From Flavobacteriaceae bacterium PS02337 (GTDB lineage: Bacteria; Bacteroidota; Bacteroidia; Flavobacteriales; Flavobacteriaceae), in the NCBI GenBank assembly GCA_029959285.1, contig JASCOE010000011.1, positions 62,001 to 126,000 on the forward strand: DNA of 64,000 nt, in the 5' to 3' direction. The notes under the pieces were generated by a model, which was not told the origin of the DNA, ran no database searches, and worked only from the letters and a program-made list of their open reading frames with translations. The translations under genes were made by a program, and so were the position numbers. This document shows positions 27,101 to 34,891 of the stretch, piece by piece (position 1 is the stretch's first letter; each line of letters begins with the position of its first letter).

Positions 27101-27183
27101 TTTGATGGAAATTGTTGTGAAAAAGCTATTTCAACAACAAAAAGCAGAACAAATAATAGATTACTTTTTTTGAATGATAGCAT
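24157..27183 (-). CDS. LytS-type sensor histidine kinase with beta-propeller and Y_Y_Y domain
   Basis: 1008 residues. A signal peptide is followed by a large periplasmic sensor of two-component-regulator propeller repeats (NNSVYSIFKDSRGILWVGTA; NSCWAIVEDSNHNMWFGSHG), then a Y_Y_Y domain (LNYRYQVFGVTNSGWSKWT). One membrane helix (WFLIGSFSLICLTIYLI) leads to a His_kinase domain: LQSQMNPHFIFNAMNSIQNY (His about 820), with an ATPase region ENVFVHAF and GKGMQSENL. This is the LytS/YehU class, which lacks a HisKA domain. It overlaps the response-regulator gene by 23 bp, so the pair is coupled. The signal is unknown; carbohydrate or surface cues are usual for this architecture. Confidence 0.92.
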   Translation of the reverse strand: MLSFKKSNLLFVLLFVVEIAFSQQFPSKNFSTTDGLPNNSVYSIFKDSRGILWVGTANGLSAIQNGEVKNYYTSDGLAHNSCWAIVEDSNHNMWFGSHGGGLTFYNGKKFVIINQKKGLIHDKIRRLFIHKNLLYVGTEFGISVIDIKNHKIILNKKIVGCRNLFQVMDFIEINSKIYFGTFNDGFWRIDLTTKNITLVNHKRSDIFSIHQKNDSLYICHNDTINNAINKISVKDYLANKESNIHFGSSVFWNFATDKRGHTYVAGNGINFSTGGIYKIANNQIINFNDAFGVDSFEVWSLYYDSKTDYLYVGTINKGLFKVDLKQQIKYYPPSFYNKSKLDIVSIANIQNTKLILYKKGLAFLNRSKIRTDINNSKFFAFAQYSFRTKSQLREYEYFSSFSKTSLEAFELKGIKIINSVVWVNSTIGLFEINSDGVILGYYPYSVSAFDFEKVNKILYQVAYGRFCTVDNFKDNTSFTEYLPNNLNNPKEAFSILPLGDKYYIVSSSNGLYNYKNGKFYSYYFNNIWKENELVQAKINDKKELVIANSFGDVFIIDVSKNFRIIKKIDRTQLIGNSISFLECYKDYLFIGTEKGLNIYRNGTIRLVDEEQGLTTKAFTSSNIDGTILTMGTQNGYFEFDFKNYISKENAAREIKITGIEVNFETINRNHFKWFNYNYDGITLPYNQNTISINFEPQNAQYPNKLNYRYQVFGVTNSGWSKWTKDKNINLTYLPNGNYKIRIQTKDLFSGIITSTDILKIQITPPFWKTWWFLIGSFSLICLTIYLIYKNRIRTVKSQERAKADVQKRLAETKMEALQSQMNPHFIFNAMNSIQNYIIDNNTDDALMYMGEFSKIIRQTLNNSSVQRIALADEIEYLQSYIKLENMRFKNHVAFELILDNKLDLFENEIPPMLIQPFIENVFVHAFDSRSVNPKLILSFKQQDNYLFCEIIDNGKGMQSENLNKLHTSRGIDLAKERIALFQFENSNPILISSVINEGTTVVLKLKIF

Positions 27184-27916
27184 TTATAAAGTCTTCTTTT
27201 TTTCTAACAGATACGGGCAAAGTTTCTCCATTGCTAAGTTCCACAAGGAGTTCATTTGTTTTATTGAATCGAGTAATGTAATTAAGATTCACTAAATATG
27301 ATTTGTGAATTCTTTGAAAAATAGAAGTTGGAAGAAGTTCCTCAATATATTTCAACGTTTTAGACAAGACAATATTTCTTCCGTCAAGACAAACAATTTT
27401 ACAATAGTTACTATCAGCTTCACAGTACAGAATTGCGTTAGTTTTAATTAATTCAAATCCGTTTTCTGTTGGTAGTGCTATTCTGTTGAATTCTGAGCCT
27501 CCAGTATCAATGTTTTCTAAAAGCAATCTTAGTTTTTCTTCTTGTGACGCCTTGTTTTGTTTGTCATCGTATCTTTTGATGGTCTCCAACAAATCTATGT
27601 AATTGATTGGCTTTAATAAATAATCCAACGCACTACATTTTATCGCATCAATTGCAAACTCTGAATGAGCCGTTGTAAAAATGACTTCGAATTTCACTTT
27701 ATTTAATTCTTTAAAAAGTTGAAAACCATTTTTATTAGGCATTTGTACATCGAGAAAAATTAATTCTGGATTATATTTTTCAATAGAGACAACGGCTTCA
27801 TTAACGCTTTCACATTTATCAAGAATTAGAAATTTATCAGGAAAGTACCGTGTCAAGAGTTTTTCAAGAAACTCTCTAGCATTGTATTCATCGTCAATAA
27901 TAATGGCCTTAATCAT
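27161..27916 (-). CDS. LytTR-family response regulator
   Basis: 251 residues. The receiver domain has IIIDDEYNAREF, phospho-acceptor LIFLDVQMPNKNGF (Asp about 56), FTTAHSEFAIDAI and the DYLLKPINY lysine. The C-terminal LytTR DNA-binding domain follows from about 145 (IALPTENGFELIKTNAILYC; RIHKSYLVNLNYITRF). It is upstream of, and overlaps, the LytS-type kinase gene. LytTR proteins bind paired direct repeats, so targets could include the neighbouring lipoprotein operon. Confidence 0.93.
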   Translation of the reverse strand: MIKAIIIDDEYNAREFLEKLLTRYFPDKFLILDKCESVNEAVVSIEKYNPELIFLDVQMPNKNGFQLFKELNKVKFEVIFTTAHSEFAIDAIKCSALDYLLKPINYIDLLETIKRYDDKQNKASQEEKLRLLLENIDTGGSEFNRIALPTENGFELIKTNAILYCEADSNYCKIVCLDGRNIVLSKTLKYIEELLPTSIFQRIHKSYLVNLNYITRFNKTNELLVELSNGETLPVSVRKKEDFINAIIQKK

Positions 27917-28230
27917 TTTATAAATGTAATAAAACCTAAGGTAATTTATATTACTGAATTAGTAAACGTTCTAAAATTGTTGGTAATCGTAGATATGCTT
28001 TAAAATAGAATTTTTAAAAAGACTTGTATCTGAAAGTTGATCGCAATTTGATTCCATTATATTTTGAGTTTCAATATAACCTTTGACTATTTGAACAGAG
28101 TGGAAGTTGCTAATTAAGCTTTTATATTACAAAGATACATAAAGTGTACTTTAAAAAATCTGTTTTGTAAATTAAAATGATACACTTTTAGCTTTGATAC
28201 AAAAAATAAACTTTAAGGATAAATATTGAA
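27917..28230. other. intergenic region
   Basis: About 310 bp. It holds the upstream region of the response-regulator gene and the end of the LRR gene at 28231. AAAGTGTA (28141-28148) and TACACTTT (28181-28188) form a loose inverted repeat that could be a weak terminator. No gene is seen. Confidence 0.45.
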
Positions 28231-28908
28231 TTATGAATGATATAAGATATCTGTCAATGTTTTTTTTCTTTTAAGTTCTTCTAACTTTTCTTTAGAAAAT
28301 CCCCAGTAAATATTTTTGAGTTCAATTTTAGGATAATATTTATTGTTTTTTAATTTATTATTGCTACAATCAAAATCCCAAAAGATTACTTTTGGACATC
28401 CTCTAAGTGTTGTTAACTGATTGTCATTACAGTGAAAAGTGCCAGCAATTTTTTTTGTGCAAAACATTAGAGATTTCAATTTGTTGTGAGTGCAACTAAA
28501 ATTATCTTTGATCTCTCTAGGGCTATATCTTAGAGTAGTTAATAAATTATGACTACAATTAAAAATATGACCGATATGTTGAGGGCAATGTTTTAATGAG
28601 GTTAATTTGTTTTTGTAACATAAAAACGCATCTTTAATTTTGCCAGGACATCCTTCTAGTGAGCTTAATCTATTATTACTACAATTAAAAGTACCATTTA
28701 CAATTTTTGGGCAGCCTTCTAAAGAAGTTAATTGATTATTTTCACAATTAAAGCTACCATAAATTATTCCAAATTTTAAAGGCAATTCTTTTAATTGCAT
28801 GTCAGCTAAATATACATCTTCATGAGCATTAATGGTTCTATCATCATTTATTGTATAATATATTATTTTGTAATATTCGCATAACTTTATTATATCTTCT
28901 GTATCCAC
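28231..28908 (-). CDS. leucine-rich-repeat protein, copy 1
   Basis: 225 residues. An N-terminal module (IIKLCEYYKIIYYTINDDRT, then EDVYLADMQLKELPLKFG) is followed by about seven repeats of 20-21 residues of the form NxLTSLEGCPxxIxGxFNCSN. The regular Cys in CP and FNC may stack inside the solenoid. No signal peptide. The same repeat type occurs in three other proteins of this window, so this is a local paralogous family. The function is unknown; LRR proteins usually bind other proteins. Confidence 0.8.
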   Translation of the reverse strand: MDTEDIIKLCEYYKIIYYTINDDRTINAHEDVYLADMQLKELPLKFGIIYGSFNCENNQLTSLEGCPKIVNGTFNCSNNRLSSLEGCPGKIKDAFLCYKNKLTSLKHCPQHIGHIFNCSHNLLTTLRYSPREIKDNFSCTHNKLKSLMFCTKKIAGTFHCNDNQLTTLRGCPKVIFWDFDCSNNKLKNNKYYPKIELKNIYWGFSKEKLEELKRKKTLTDILYHS

Positions 28909-28972
28909 AATTTAAATTTATTTATGTTATATATTAAAAAATGTTGAGTTCTCTCCTGTTTTTATGATTATA

Positions 28973-29007
28973 AAAAAGTTTCACTACTATCAATAGTGAA
29001 ACTTTTT
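28973..29007. terminator. bidirectional terminator between two LRR genes
   Basis: A 14-bp perfect stem (AAAAAGTTTCACTA / TAGTGAAACTTTTT) with T-runs on both strands lies after the LRR gene that ends at 29066. Confidence 0.85.
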
Positions 29008-29065
29008 TTCATCAAATTAGGCAAGGAAAAAAGAAATGAATTTTAGATATGGATGATTGCTTACA

Positions 29066-29767
29066 TTAGTTAACATTATTTATAATTTGATGGATTGTAA
29101 ATTGTCGCTCTAGATTTTGATAATTAAGATCAGATATCTGAATTTTGTTTAATATCGTAAGACTATTATGTTCAATCATTAGATTTAGAACAGTTTCCTC
29201 TTGAAATTCACCTGTGGCATCATTTGGATTTTTTCGACAATTAAATAAACCATTTAAAATTTTCGGAAAAAAAGCTAAAGATGTTATTTTGTTATCTGAA
29301 CAGTTAAAATTACCTCCAATGTAATTAGGACAGTGTTCTAAAGAAGTTAATTGGTTTTGGTTAAAAACAACCTGCTTGCCTATGTATTTAGGCCCTCCTT
29401 TTAATGAAGTTAATTTGTTATCACTAAAGTTAGCACTGCCTCCAATTATTACTGGAGAACCTTGTAATGAGGTAAGTTCGTTTTTGCAACAAATAAAGTT
29501 GCCACTTACATTATTAAACTTTAACGGGAAGTTTTTAAGGTTTTGATTTGCAATTGAAACATCGCCTTTTACATCAATACTCATGTCTTTATTGATAGTG
29601 TAATTGGTAATGTAAAATTTTTCACATACTTTATCTATGTCTTGTTCGGATATATTTTTTTCAAATATTTTGAAGCAGCTAATTTTTAAAAGTAATTGTT
29701 TTAAAATAGATTTATTTTTTAGTGTTAAAATTCTATATCCAATTTTGGAAGTATGTCTTTTTTCCAT
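29066..29767 (-). CDS. leucine-rich-repeat protein, copy 2
   Basis: 233 residues. A basic, hydrophobic-spaced N-terminus precedes the same module as copy 1 (DKVCEKFYITNYTINKDMSI; DVSIANQNLKNFPLKFNNVSG). About five LRR units follow (NELTSLQGSPVIIGG, NKLTSLKGGPKYIGK, NQLTSLEHCPNYIGGNFNC). The C-terminus is a short helical tail without repeats. It has its own terminator and is probably monocistronic. Confidence 0.8.
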   Translation of the reverse strand: MEKRHTSKIGYRILTLKNKSILKQLLLKISCFKIFEKNISEQDIDKVCEKFYITNYTINKDMSIDVKGDVSIANQNLKNFPLKFNNVSGNFICCKNELTSLQGSPVIIGGSANFSDNKLTSLKGGPKYIGKQVVFNQNQLTSLEHCPNYIGGNFNCSDNKITSLAFFPKILNGLFNCRKNPNDATGEFQEETVLNLMIEHNSLTILNKIQISDLNYQNLERQFTIHQIINNVN

Positions 29768-29978
29768 ATGTTAATAGTAGTTTTTAAAATTTTTAAAAGT
29801 TGATTTTTTTACAAAAGGCGTTTTGAATTTCTTTGAAGTGATGATTTACTTTGCGAATTCTTTAATAAGAAATCATTAAAAATACTTTACCTTTTGTTGA
29901 TTTGTTTAATAAGTGAAGTTTACAAATAAATGCTCAAAGTAGATTTAAGTTTTATTAATAAAAAAAGGTAATAGTGGA

Positions 29979-30470
29979 TTACATGAATTCTATAAGCAGG
30001 AAATTGAAAAATTCAATATTTTCTTTATTCACGCTGTAAATGTCTCCTTCTTGGTCCTTTATTTGTGTAAATGTGACCTCTGGATGATTTTTTAGTATCG
30101 TTGCTTCAAAGATTAAAAATTCAAATAATGATTCTGTATCATGAATTAAAATATAATTTTCATCATTATCTGATATTTCAAGAGTTATGCTAAAAGACTT
30201 GAAATCTCTATAATTTTTTATTTCTGCTTCTATTGGGCTTGAAAAGTCTATTTTAGGATGATTAAGAAAAAAATTACTTTGATCTAAGTAATATTCGATC
30301 GCGTCTCTTCTATTTTCTAATATATTAGTTGAATTAAATATTTTGTTAAATGATTGATGATCCATTTTACCTTCATCATTAACTATATTAATATGTATAT
30401 GTACTATATATTCAAGAATTAAAAGATTTGATTTAGTGTTTTCTTTTTTTTGAGTTGAATTTTCGTTCAT
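29979..30470 (-). CDS. hypothetical protein
   Basis: 163 residues: a Lys/Glu/Asn-rich start, a hydrophobic beta region (LLILEYIVHIHINIV), then a mixed acidic domain (DFSSPIEAEIKNYRDFKSFS; FLIFEATILKNHPEVTFTQI). No known motif. It has the same strand and similar composition to the surrounding genes, and no signal peptide. Confidence 0.55.
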   Translation of the reverse strand: MNENSTQKKENTKSNLLILEYIVHIHINIVNDEGKMDHQSFNKIFNSTNILENRRDAIEYYLDQSNFFLNHPKIDFSSPIEAEIKNYRDFKSFSITLEISDNDENYILIHDTESLFEFLIFEATILKNHPEVTFTQIKDQEGDIYSVNKENIEFFNFLLIEFM

Positions 30471-30560
30471 TATGACTGATTTAATGCGTTATTAAAATTG
30501 AAATGTTTAGTTGTTATTATATATGTTGCTATTATTACAATAACTTGGATGTGTGAAAAT

Positions 30561-30596
30561 AAACAATATAGGCCTTTTTTCAGGCCTATATTGTTT
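30561..30596. terminator. strong hairpin after the 186-aa gene
   Basis: A perfect 15-bp stem (AAACAATATAGGCCT / AGGCCTATATTGTTT, 6-nt loop) is followed on the minus strand by ATTTTC. It is probably the terminator of the gene ending at 30609. Confidence 0.75.
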
Positions 30597-30608
30597 AGCA
30601 AGAAATAT

Positions 30609-31169
30609 TTAAGCCCTAAATCCGTGTAAGATTGCGTCATTAAGCCTTAGAATATTACAGAATTGATGACCTTTCGATAAAGATAATATGAAGTCATGTA
30701 GAAAATATCTCGAAACCCCCCAAGTATATTTATTTTCACCAGTTGTGTCTTGTGAGTGTATAATGAAATCTAAATCTAATTGTTGACAATCAAGATAAAA
30801 AAGATCAACAGGGTGTATGCCTGGCCATTGTACAAGTTGCGACCTTTTTGGATCGGACAGTATTTCATCTATTTTTTTTCTTGGAGATAGTATATTTAAA
30901 CTTTCGTAAATAGAATCATCAGTTTTCCAAAACTTTTGGATTTCGATCAATAGTTCCAATGTATTTAGCGAAGAAAGAGCATTTACCTTTTTCAATAGAT
31001 TTTTTGAATTTACTTTCCATTTTGATTTTAATAAATGAATGTCATTGTCTGGAAAAAGACTATCTCGCCAATTTATTGTATCAAGACTGGTGAAAAATCC
31101 ACCATTATAAAGATCACATAATAGATTAAACTCATTTGTAGTCAAGATTGAATTTGTTTTTTTTTTCAT
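30609..31169 (-). CDS. hypothetical protein
   Basis: 186 residues, soluble and helix-rich (KKVNALSSLNTLELLIEIQK), with a conserved-looking centre (LVQWPGIHPVDLFYLDCQQLDLDFII) and C-terminus (FLHDFILSLSKGHQFCNILR). No family recognised. Its position is at the edge of the repeat-containing intergenic region, with its own terminator. Confidence 0.6.
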   Translation of the reverse strand: MKKKTNSILTTNEFNLLCDLYNGGFFTSLDTINWRDSLFPDNDIHLLKSKWKVNSKNLLKKVNALSSLNTLELLIEIQKFWKTDDSIYESLNILSPRKKIDEILSDPKRSQLVQWPGIHPVDLFYLDCQQLDLDFIIHSQDTTGENKYTWGVSRYFLHDFILSLSKGHQFCNILRLNDAILHGFRA

Positions 31170-31478
31170 AGGTGTATTGTTTTAATATTTATTAAATTAT
31201 TTATTCGATTTATTATTGGATTTACTTTTAATTAGGAGAATAATGAGCATTTGATCTATTGAGATATATTCTCATGCCATTAAAAATTATTATTTATGGA
31301 CTCGATTTTTTGATTACATTAATGCATGTTCTACACAAATTTTTATATTGATTTCGATCGTTATAGATCTTGTTGTTTTACATAGTAAAATTTCATTCAC
31401 TTATGTGATTAATTTTTTGAATGGACATTTTTTGATATTCTGTATTGTTTTAAGTTGATGTATACTAACTAATAGCTG

Positions 31479-31797
31479 GAATTTTAAAAGTCACCTTATA
31501 TTTCATTTTTTTAACATTTATATTCTTTTTGAATTGACTGTCTATTTGATAATACTTTGAAATTTGAAAAATCACCCATTAATAGATTTTTTTAACATTT
31601 ATAATGTTTTTGAATTGACAGTCTATTTACTAATACCTTGGAATTTGAAAAATCACCCATTATTTGAGTTTTTTAACATTTAGAATATTTTTGAATTGAT
31701 TATATATTTACTAATACTTTGAAATTTGAAAAATCACCTAATCTGATTTTTTTTAAACAATTGGATTTTCCAGTACTTCAAATCTGAAAATCATTCA
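31479..31797. repeat. tandem repeat, about 80-81 bp period
   Basis: The word GAAATTTGAAAAATCACC (or close variants) recurs at 31479, 31559, 31640 and 31721, with a degenerate copy near 31779. Between copies the units share TTTTTTAACATTTA, TTTTTGAATTGA and CTATTTACTAATA. Three units are good and the flanking ones decayed. Spacers are as conserved as the words, so this is a satellite-like or iteron-like array, not CRISPR. Confidence 0.85.
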
Positions 31798-31868
31798 AAG
31801 CGTTATTTTTAATATTTAGAATGTTATATATCAATTTTAGACATAGAAATATTTCCTACATGAGGTGC

Positions 31869-31906
31869 AAAAAAAATAGGGTACAGATTTGTATTGCTGT
31901 ACCCTA
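31869..31906 (-). terminator. terminator of the XRE/sigma-like operon
   Basis: A 10-bp perfect stem (TAGGGTACAG / CTGTACCCTA) is followed by an eight-T run on the minus strand, 45 bp after the last gene of the operon. Confidence 0.85.
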
Positions 31907-31951
31907 ATTTTCTATTGAGGATTATTGTTTTAATTAATCTTTTAAGACTAT

Positions 31952-32395
31952 TTAAATTTCGTTATCTAAATATTTTTTTTGAAGTTTTTCAAACATGTTT
32001 GGAAGTTCTAATTTTAAGAGATTTCTCTCTACCATGCTTATTGCTTGGGGTAATGTCGAATAAAAAGATACTTTTTCTTTAAATTTATTCCCTTTAGAAT
32101 TTAATAATAAGTTTATTGCTTCAGAAGTATTTCCTTTGACGTACTCTTCAGCTAATTCGAAAATTAAAACTGAAAATGTTCCTGGTATTTTGGAAATTAT
32201 TTTGTCTTTAATTTTTGGACTAATATTTAGACTAATTACTAAATGATACAAAGATTTCGGATCCGTTTCAAAATAAAGAAGTGAATTTGTGAAATTTTCC
32301 CAAAATGCTTGATCAAGGTCTTTTATGTCGAGCTCGGTAGCATTCGTTAATTTAGGGACTAAATAGAGTTGAACAATTTCGATTGCCTTTTTCAT
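31952..32395 (-). CDS. hypothetical protein of the XRE/sigma-like operon
   Basis: 147 residues, helical and soluble (IEIVQLYLVPKLTNATELDI; LIFELAEEYVKGNTSEAINL). No known domain. It begins one base after the stop of the sigma-like gene, so it is almost certainly translated from the same message. Given that coupling it could be an anti-sigma or partner protein, but this is speculation. Confidence 0.6.
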   Translation of the reverse strand: MKKAIEIVQLYLVPKLTNATELDIKDLDQAFWENFTNSLLYFETDPKSLYHLVISLNISPKIKDKIISKIPGTFSVLIFELAEEYVKGNTSEAINLLLNSKGNKFKEKVSFYSTLPQAISMVERNLLKLELPNMFEKLQKKYLDNEI

Positions 32396-32396
32396 T

Positions 32397-33074
32397 TTAT
32401 GCTAATTGAAAATTATTATACATTGCTTCTAAACGCATCAAACATTTATGCTTTTGACTTATAGTAGTGTGATTGTTTTTGTAATTAAAAAGTTCTCTAA
32501 GATCAGATACTCGATAATTATATTCTGAAGATAGTGATAATAAAATCAAAGAATAGCATTTGCCTCCTGCTCTTTTCATCATCTCTAAAACTTCATACTG
32601 TATGAGGGTTTGGTTATATAAGTGTTCTTGTTCACTTGTTAACTCTTCATAATCTTTGTCGTTATGAATTTGGTCCGAATCAACGTTGTAAAAATCTTCA
32701 TAATTTGAGTGTTCAAAATCGATGTTAGAAAATCTATCGATGTGCATTCTCTTTAGGTTTAGGATTCTTTTTTTACAAATCCCCATAAGATAACCTGCGA
32801 TTGAGGAGTTTTTCTTTTTCAATAGTTTTAGTCCAAATCTCAAAATGACATCCTTAAAAATACATACTGATTCAGTAAAAATATCTTCAAGAGTGGGATA
32901 ATCAATCGCAGGGAATATTTTTCTGAGTTTTTTAGGAAAATCATCCTTATATTTTTCAAAAATAACACTGAGATACAGATTATCTTCAATAATTTTATTT
33001 ATCAATTCTGCATCACTAAGGTTAAAAACTAATGTTCGATTTTCTAAGTATTCTTTTTGTTTATTTAAGTCCAT
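32397..33074 (-). CDS. divergent sigma-70-like factor
   Basis: 225 residues. The N-terminal half resembles ECF region 2 (LSVIFEKYKDDFPKKLRKIF; YPTLEDIFTESVCIFKDVI), followed by a basic YLMGICKKRILNLKR segment. The C-terminus resembles region 4 (RAGGKCYSLILLSLSSEY, RVSDLRELFNYKNNHTTIS, QKHKCLMRLEAMY). It overlaps the previous gene by 14 bp. An element-borne sigma factor could drive accessory or mobile-element genes. The similarity is at motif level, so I rate it as probable. Confidence 0.6.
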   Translation of the reverse strand: MDLNKQKEYLENRTLVFNLSDAELINKIIEDNLYLSVIFEKYKDDFPKKLRKIFPAIDYPTLEDIFTESVCIFKDVILRFGLKLLKKKNSSIAGYLMGICKKRILNLKRMHIDRFSNIDFEHSNYEDFYNVDSDQIHNDKDYEELTSEQEHLYNQTLIQYEVLEMMKRAGGKCYSLILLSLSSEYNYRVSDLRELFNYKNNHTTISQKHKCLMRLEAMYNNFQLA

Positions 33075-33378
33075 CTATTATCTCATGTAATAAGTTAAAA
33101 AAACTATCCAAATTAATTTCTCCTGTGTTGTTATATACATCATAATATTTTTCATACTTAAGAAAAATATTCAACCATTCATTTTCAATTTCGTTTAGTT
33201 TTTCAATGAAAATTTGATGTCCATTGTCTTGTTTCAAACCTAAAATCTTTATAATTTCTTCACTTGGAATTACTCTTAGATCTTGATCTGATTCAATCTG
33301 CAATATTTTGTCGTTGATGAATTTTATTTTATACTGTTCTAAAATTCCTGCTATTTCAGTGCGTTGATGAATAGTCAT
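33061..33378 (-). CDS. LRR-less relative of the LRR family
   Basis: 105 residues. The C-terminus (IFLKYEKYYDVYNN ... NLDSFFNLLHEIIDGLK) closely matches the tails of the LRR proteins at 37249 and 38047. The N-terminus (ILEQYKIKFINDKILQIE) resembles their leading helix. The LRR solenoid between them is absent, so this is either a minimal version or a deletion derivative. It lies between XRE and sigma-like genes, overlapping the latter by 14 bp. Confidence 0.65.
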   Translation of the reverse strand: MTIHQRTEIAGILEQYKIKFINDKILQIESDQDLRVIPSEEIIKILGLKQDNGHQIFIEKLNEIENEWLNIFLKYEKYYDVYNNTGEINLDSFFNLLHEIIDGLK

Positions 33379-33427
33379 AGTAATATAAGGCTATTAAGCC
33401 GTCATTAAAGTAAATGATAATGCGTTG

Positions 33428-33670
33428 CTATTTTTCCTGAATTTTTAAATCTTTCATCAGGTCACTGACTGTCGTATCAAGTGCCTGAGTCATCCGTAAA
33501 AGGAGATTTATTGTAATACCTTGTTTATTTCGTAAAATTCTACGAATAGTAGTTTCCGAGCATTCAGCATTTTTTGCAAAAGCAGACTTATTTCCGTCAT
33601 ACTTTTCTTGAAAGAGTTTGTATATTCTTTCAATAATTTGAGCTTCAATTTTATCAATTTCCTTTTGCAT
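33428..33670 (-). CDS. XRE-family HTH regulator
   Basis: 80 residues with a clear lambda-repressor-like HTH: DGNKSAFAKNAECSETTIRR, ILRNKQGITINLLLRMTQAL, TTVSDLM. It heads a minus-strand operon with a small LRR-relative, a sigma-like factor and a helical protein, and may repress it. The intergenic region to the divergent lipoprotein gene at 33783 contains GACTTATAAGTC, a perfect 12-bp palindrome that could be its operator. Confidence 0.82.
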   Translation of the reverse strand: MQKEIDKIEAQIIERIYKLFQEKYDGNKSAFAKNAECSETTIRRILRNKQGITINLLLRMTQALDTTVSDLMKDLKIQEK

Positions 33671-33716
33671 CTCACAAAGAAAAAAAACTGAGACTATGAA
33701 TTTTACAATTCAATTC

Positions 33717-33728
33717 GACTTATAAGTC
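33717..33728. promoter_or_regulatory. palindrome upstream of the XRE gene
   Basis: GACTTATAAGTC is a perfect 12-bp palindrome, extended to TTCGACTTATAAGTCGAA. It lies 47 bp before the XRE start and 55 bp before the divergent lipoprotein gene, a typical XRE operator position. Confidence 0.6.
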
Positions 33729-33782
33729 GAATTTTATTTTAAATTTGTTTGATGAATATATGAACAATTTAAAACCAAAAAA

Positions 33783-34793
33783 ATGTATAAGAACAACCTC
33801 AGATTACTTAAAAAGATTTCAATCATTATTGTTTTTTTAAACGTTATAAGTTGCAGTAGTGAAAAGTCCAATGAAGAAATGCCCGAAATAACTCCGACGA
33901 TATTGGTTCAACCTACGTCACCCGATAGAATTTGCGCTGGATCAGGCACACAAATTATGTCTGTTTCAGTGACTTCAGTTGAGGGAGTGAGTTTTAAATA
34001 TGTATGGCGAAAAAATGGTGTTGAAATTTCAAATAACCAAATTATACAAGGCCAGGGAACTGCAACTTTAACTCTGATTAATACAACCATTTCTGATGCC
34101 GGAAACTACGATGTCGTTATTTCAAATGGCAAAAAAGAAGTTGTTTCTACTCCTGTAGTTGTTAGTGTTAGAGACAGTGGTGTTATCGCCACGGTCGTTG
34201 GAGCTGCAGGAAAAACATGGATGGCATACAATTTAGGAGCTTCCAAAATTGCAACTTCTGCAAATGATAAGGATGCATATGGAAATAATTTTCAATGGGG
34301 AAGATCAAATGATGGTCATGAAGAAATAAGATGGATGTCTAACATAGATGGTTCTTCAAAATACATTGCTACAAATGTATTAGCGAATAATGATATTCCA
34401 AGTAGTCCATCCTTTATAATTACTAAAGATTCTAATGTTTCGACTGATTGGCGACAACCTGGAAATGATAATCTTTGGCAAGGCGTGAACGGCATTAATA
34501 ATCCCTGCCCTTGCGGATTTCGACTTCCAACAGAGGCGGAATTTGATGCCGAAGTAAAAGCTGCAGGAATAACCAATGCGATTACAGCTTTTAACTCGCC
34601 TTTAAAACTTGTTACGGCTGGTATGAGAGATGGTCGAAATGGGATTCTTGATTTTGAAGGGAGAAATGGATACTATTGGACAAGCTCTGTAGATGGTAGC
34701 TTAGCAAAGATGCGATATTTCTTAAACACTTCAACGGCTAATAACGTAAGTAAAAGAAGTTTTGGCTACTCGATTAGATGTATAAAAAACTAG
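33783..34793 (+). CDS. Ig-like/FISUMP lipoprotein
   Basis: 336 residues. A lipoprotein signal (IIIVFLNVISCSS) is followed by an immunoglobulin-like domain at about 40-130 (SVTSVEGVSFKYVWRKNGVE; TLTLINTTISDAGNYDVVIS). The C-terminal FISUMP-like domain has KTWMAYNLGA, NNFQWGRSNDGHE, NPCPCGFRLPTEAEFDAEV and GYYWTSSVDG, ending FGYSIRCIKN. It is a probable surface adhesin or binding protein. It is divergent from the XRE regulator, with the palindrome between them. Confidence 0.85.
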   Translation: MYKNNLRLLKKISIIIVFLNVISCSSEKSNEEMPEITPTILVQPTSPDRICAGSGTQIMSVSVTSVEGVSFKYVWRKNGVEISNNQIIQGQGTATLTLINTTISDAGNYDVVISNGKKEVVSTPVVVSVRDSGVIATVVGAAGKTWMAYNLGASKIATSANDKDAYGNNFQWGRSNDGHEEIRWMSNIDGSSKYIATNVLANNDIPSSPSFIITKDSNVSTDWRQPGNDNLWQGVNGINNPCPCGFRLPTEAEFDAEVKAAGITNAITAFNSPLKLVTAGMRDGRNGILDFEGRNGYYWTSSVDGSLAKMRYFLNTSTANNVSKRSFGYSIRCIKN

Positions 34794-34891
34794 CACATTT
34801 ATATAATTTTAGAAAATAGAGTCTAGAAACTTTTTAAACGGGGCGGAACTTGAAAAGCCAAATGAGTAGGGATAATTAAATAAAGCAAAAT

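Larger units (their letters stand above)
31170..31951. other. long non-coding region with tandem repeats
   Basis: About 780 bp without a convincing gene, strongly AT-rich, with the tandem array described separately (31479-31797) and a terminator at 31869-31906. It is the largest gene-free stretch of the island and a candidate for an origin or regulatory locus. Confidence 0.6.

Noticed and set aside
31479-31797. CRISPR-like array
   Set aside because: The spacers are as similar as the repeats and the period is about 80 bp; no cas genes are near.
33061-33670. Toxin-antitoxin pair formed by the XRE and 105-aa proteins
   Set aside because: The 105-aa protein matches the LRR-family ends, not a toxin fold, and the operon continues into two more genes.
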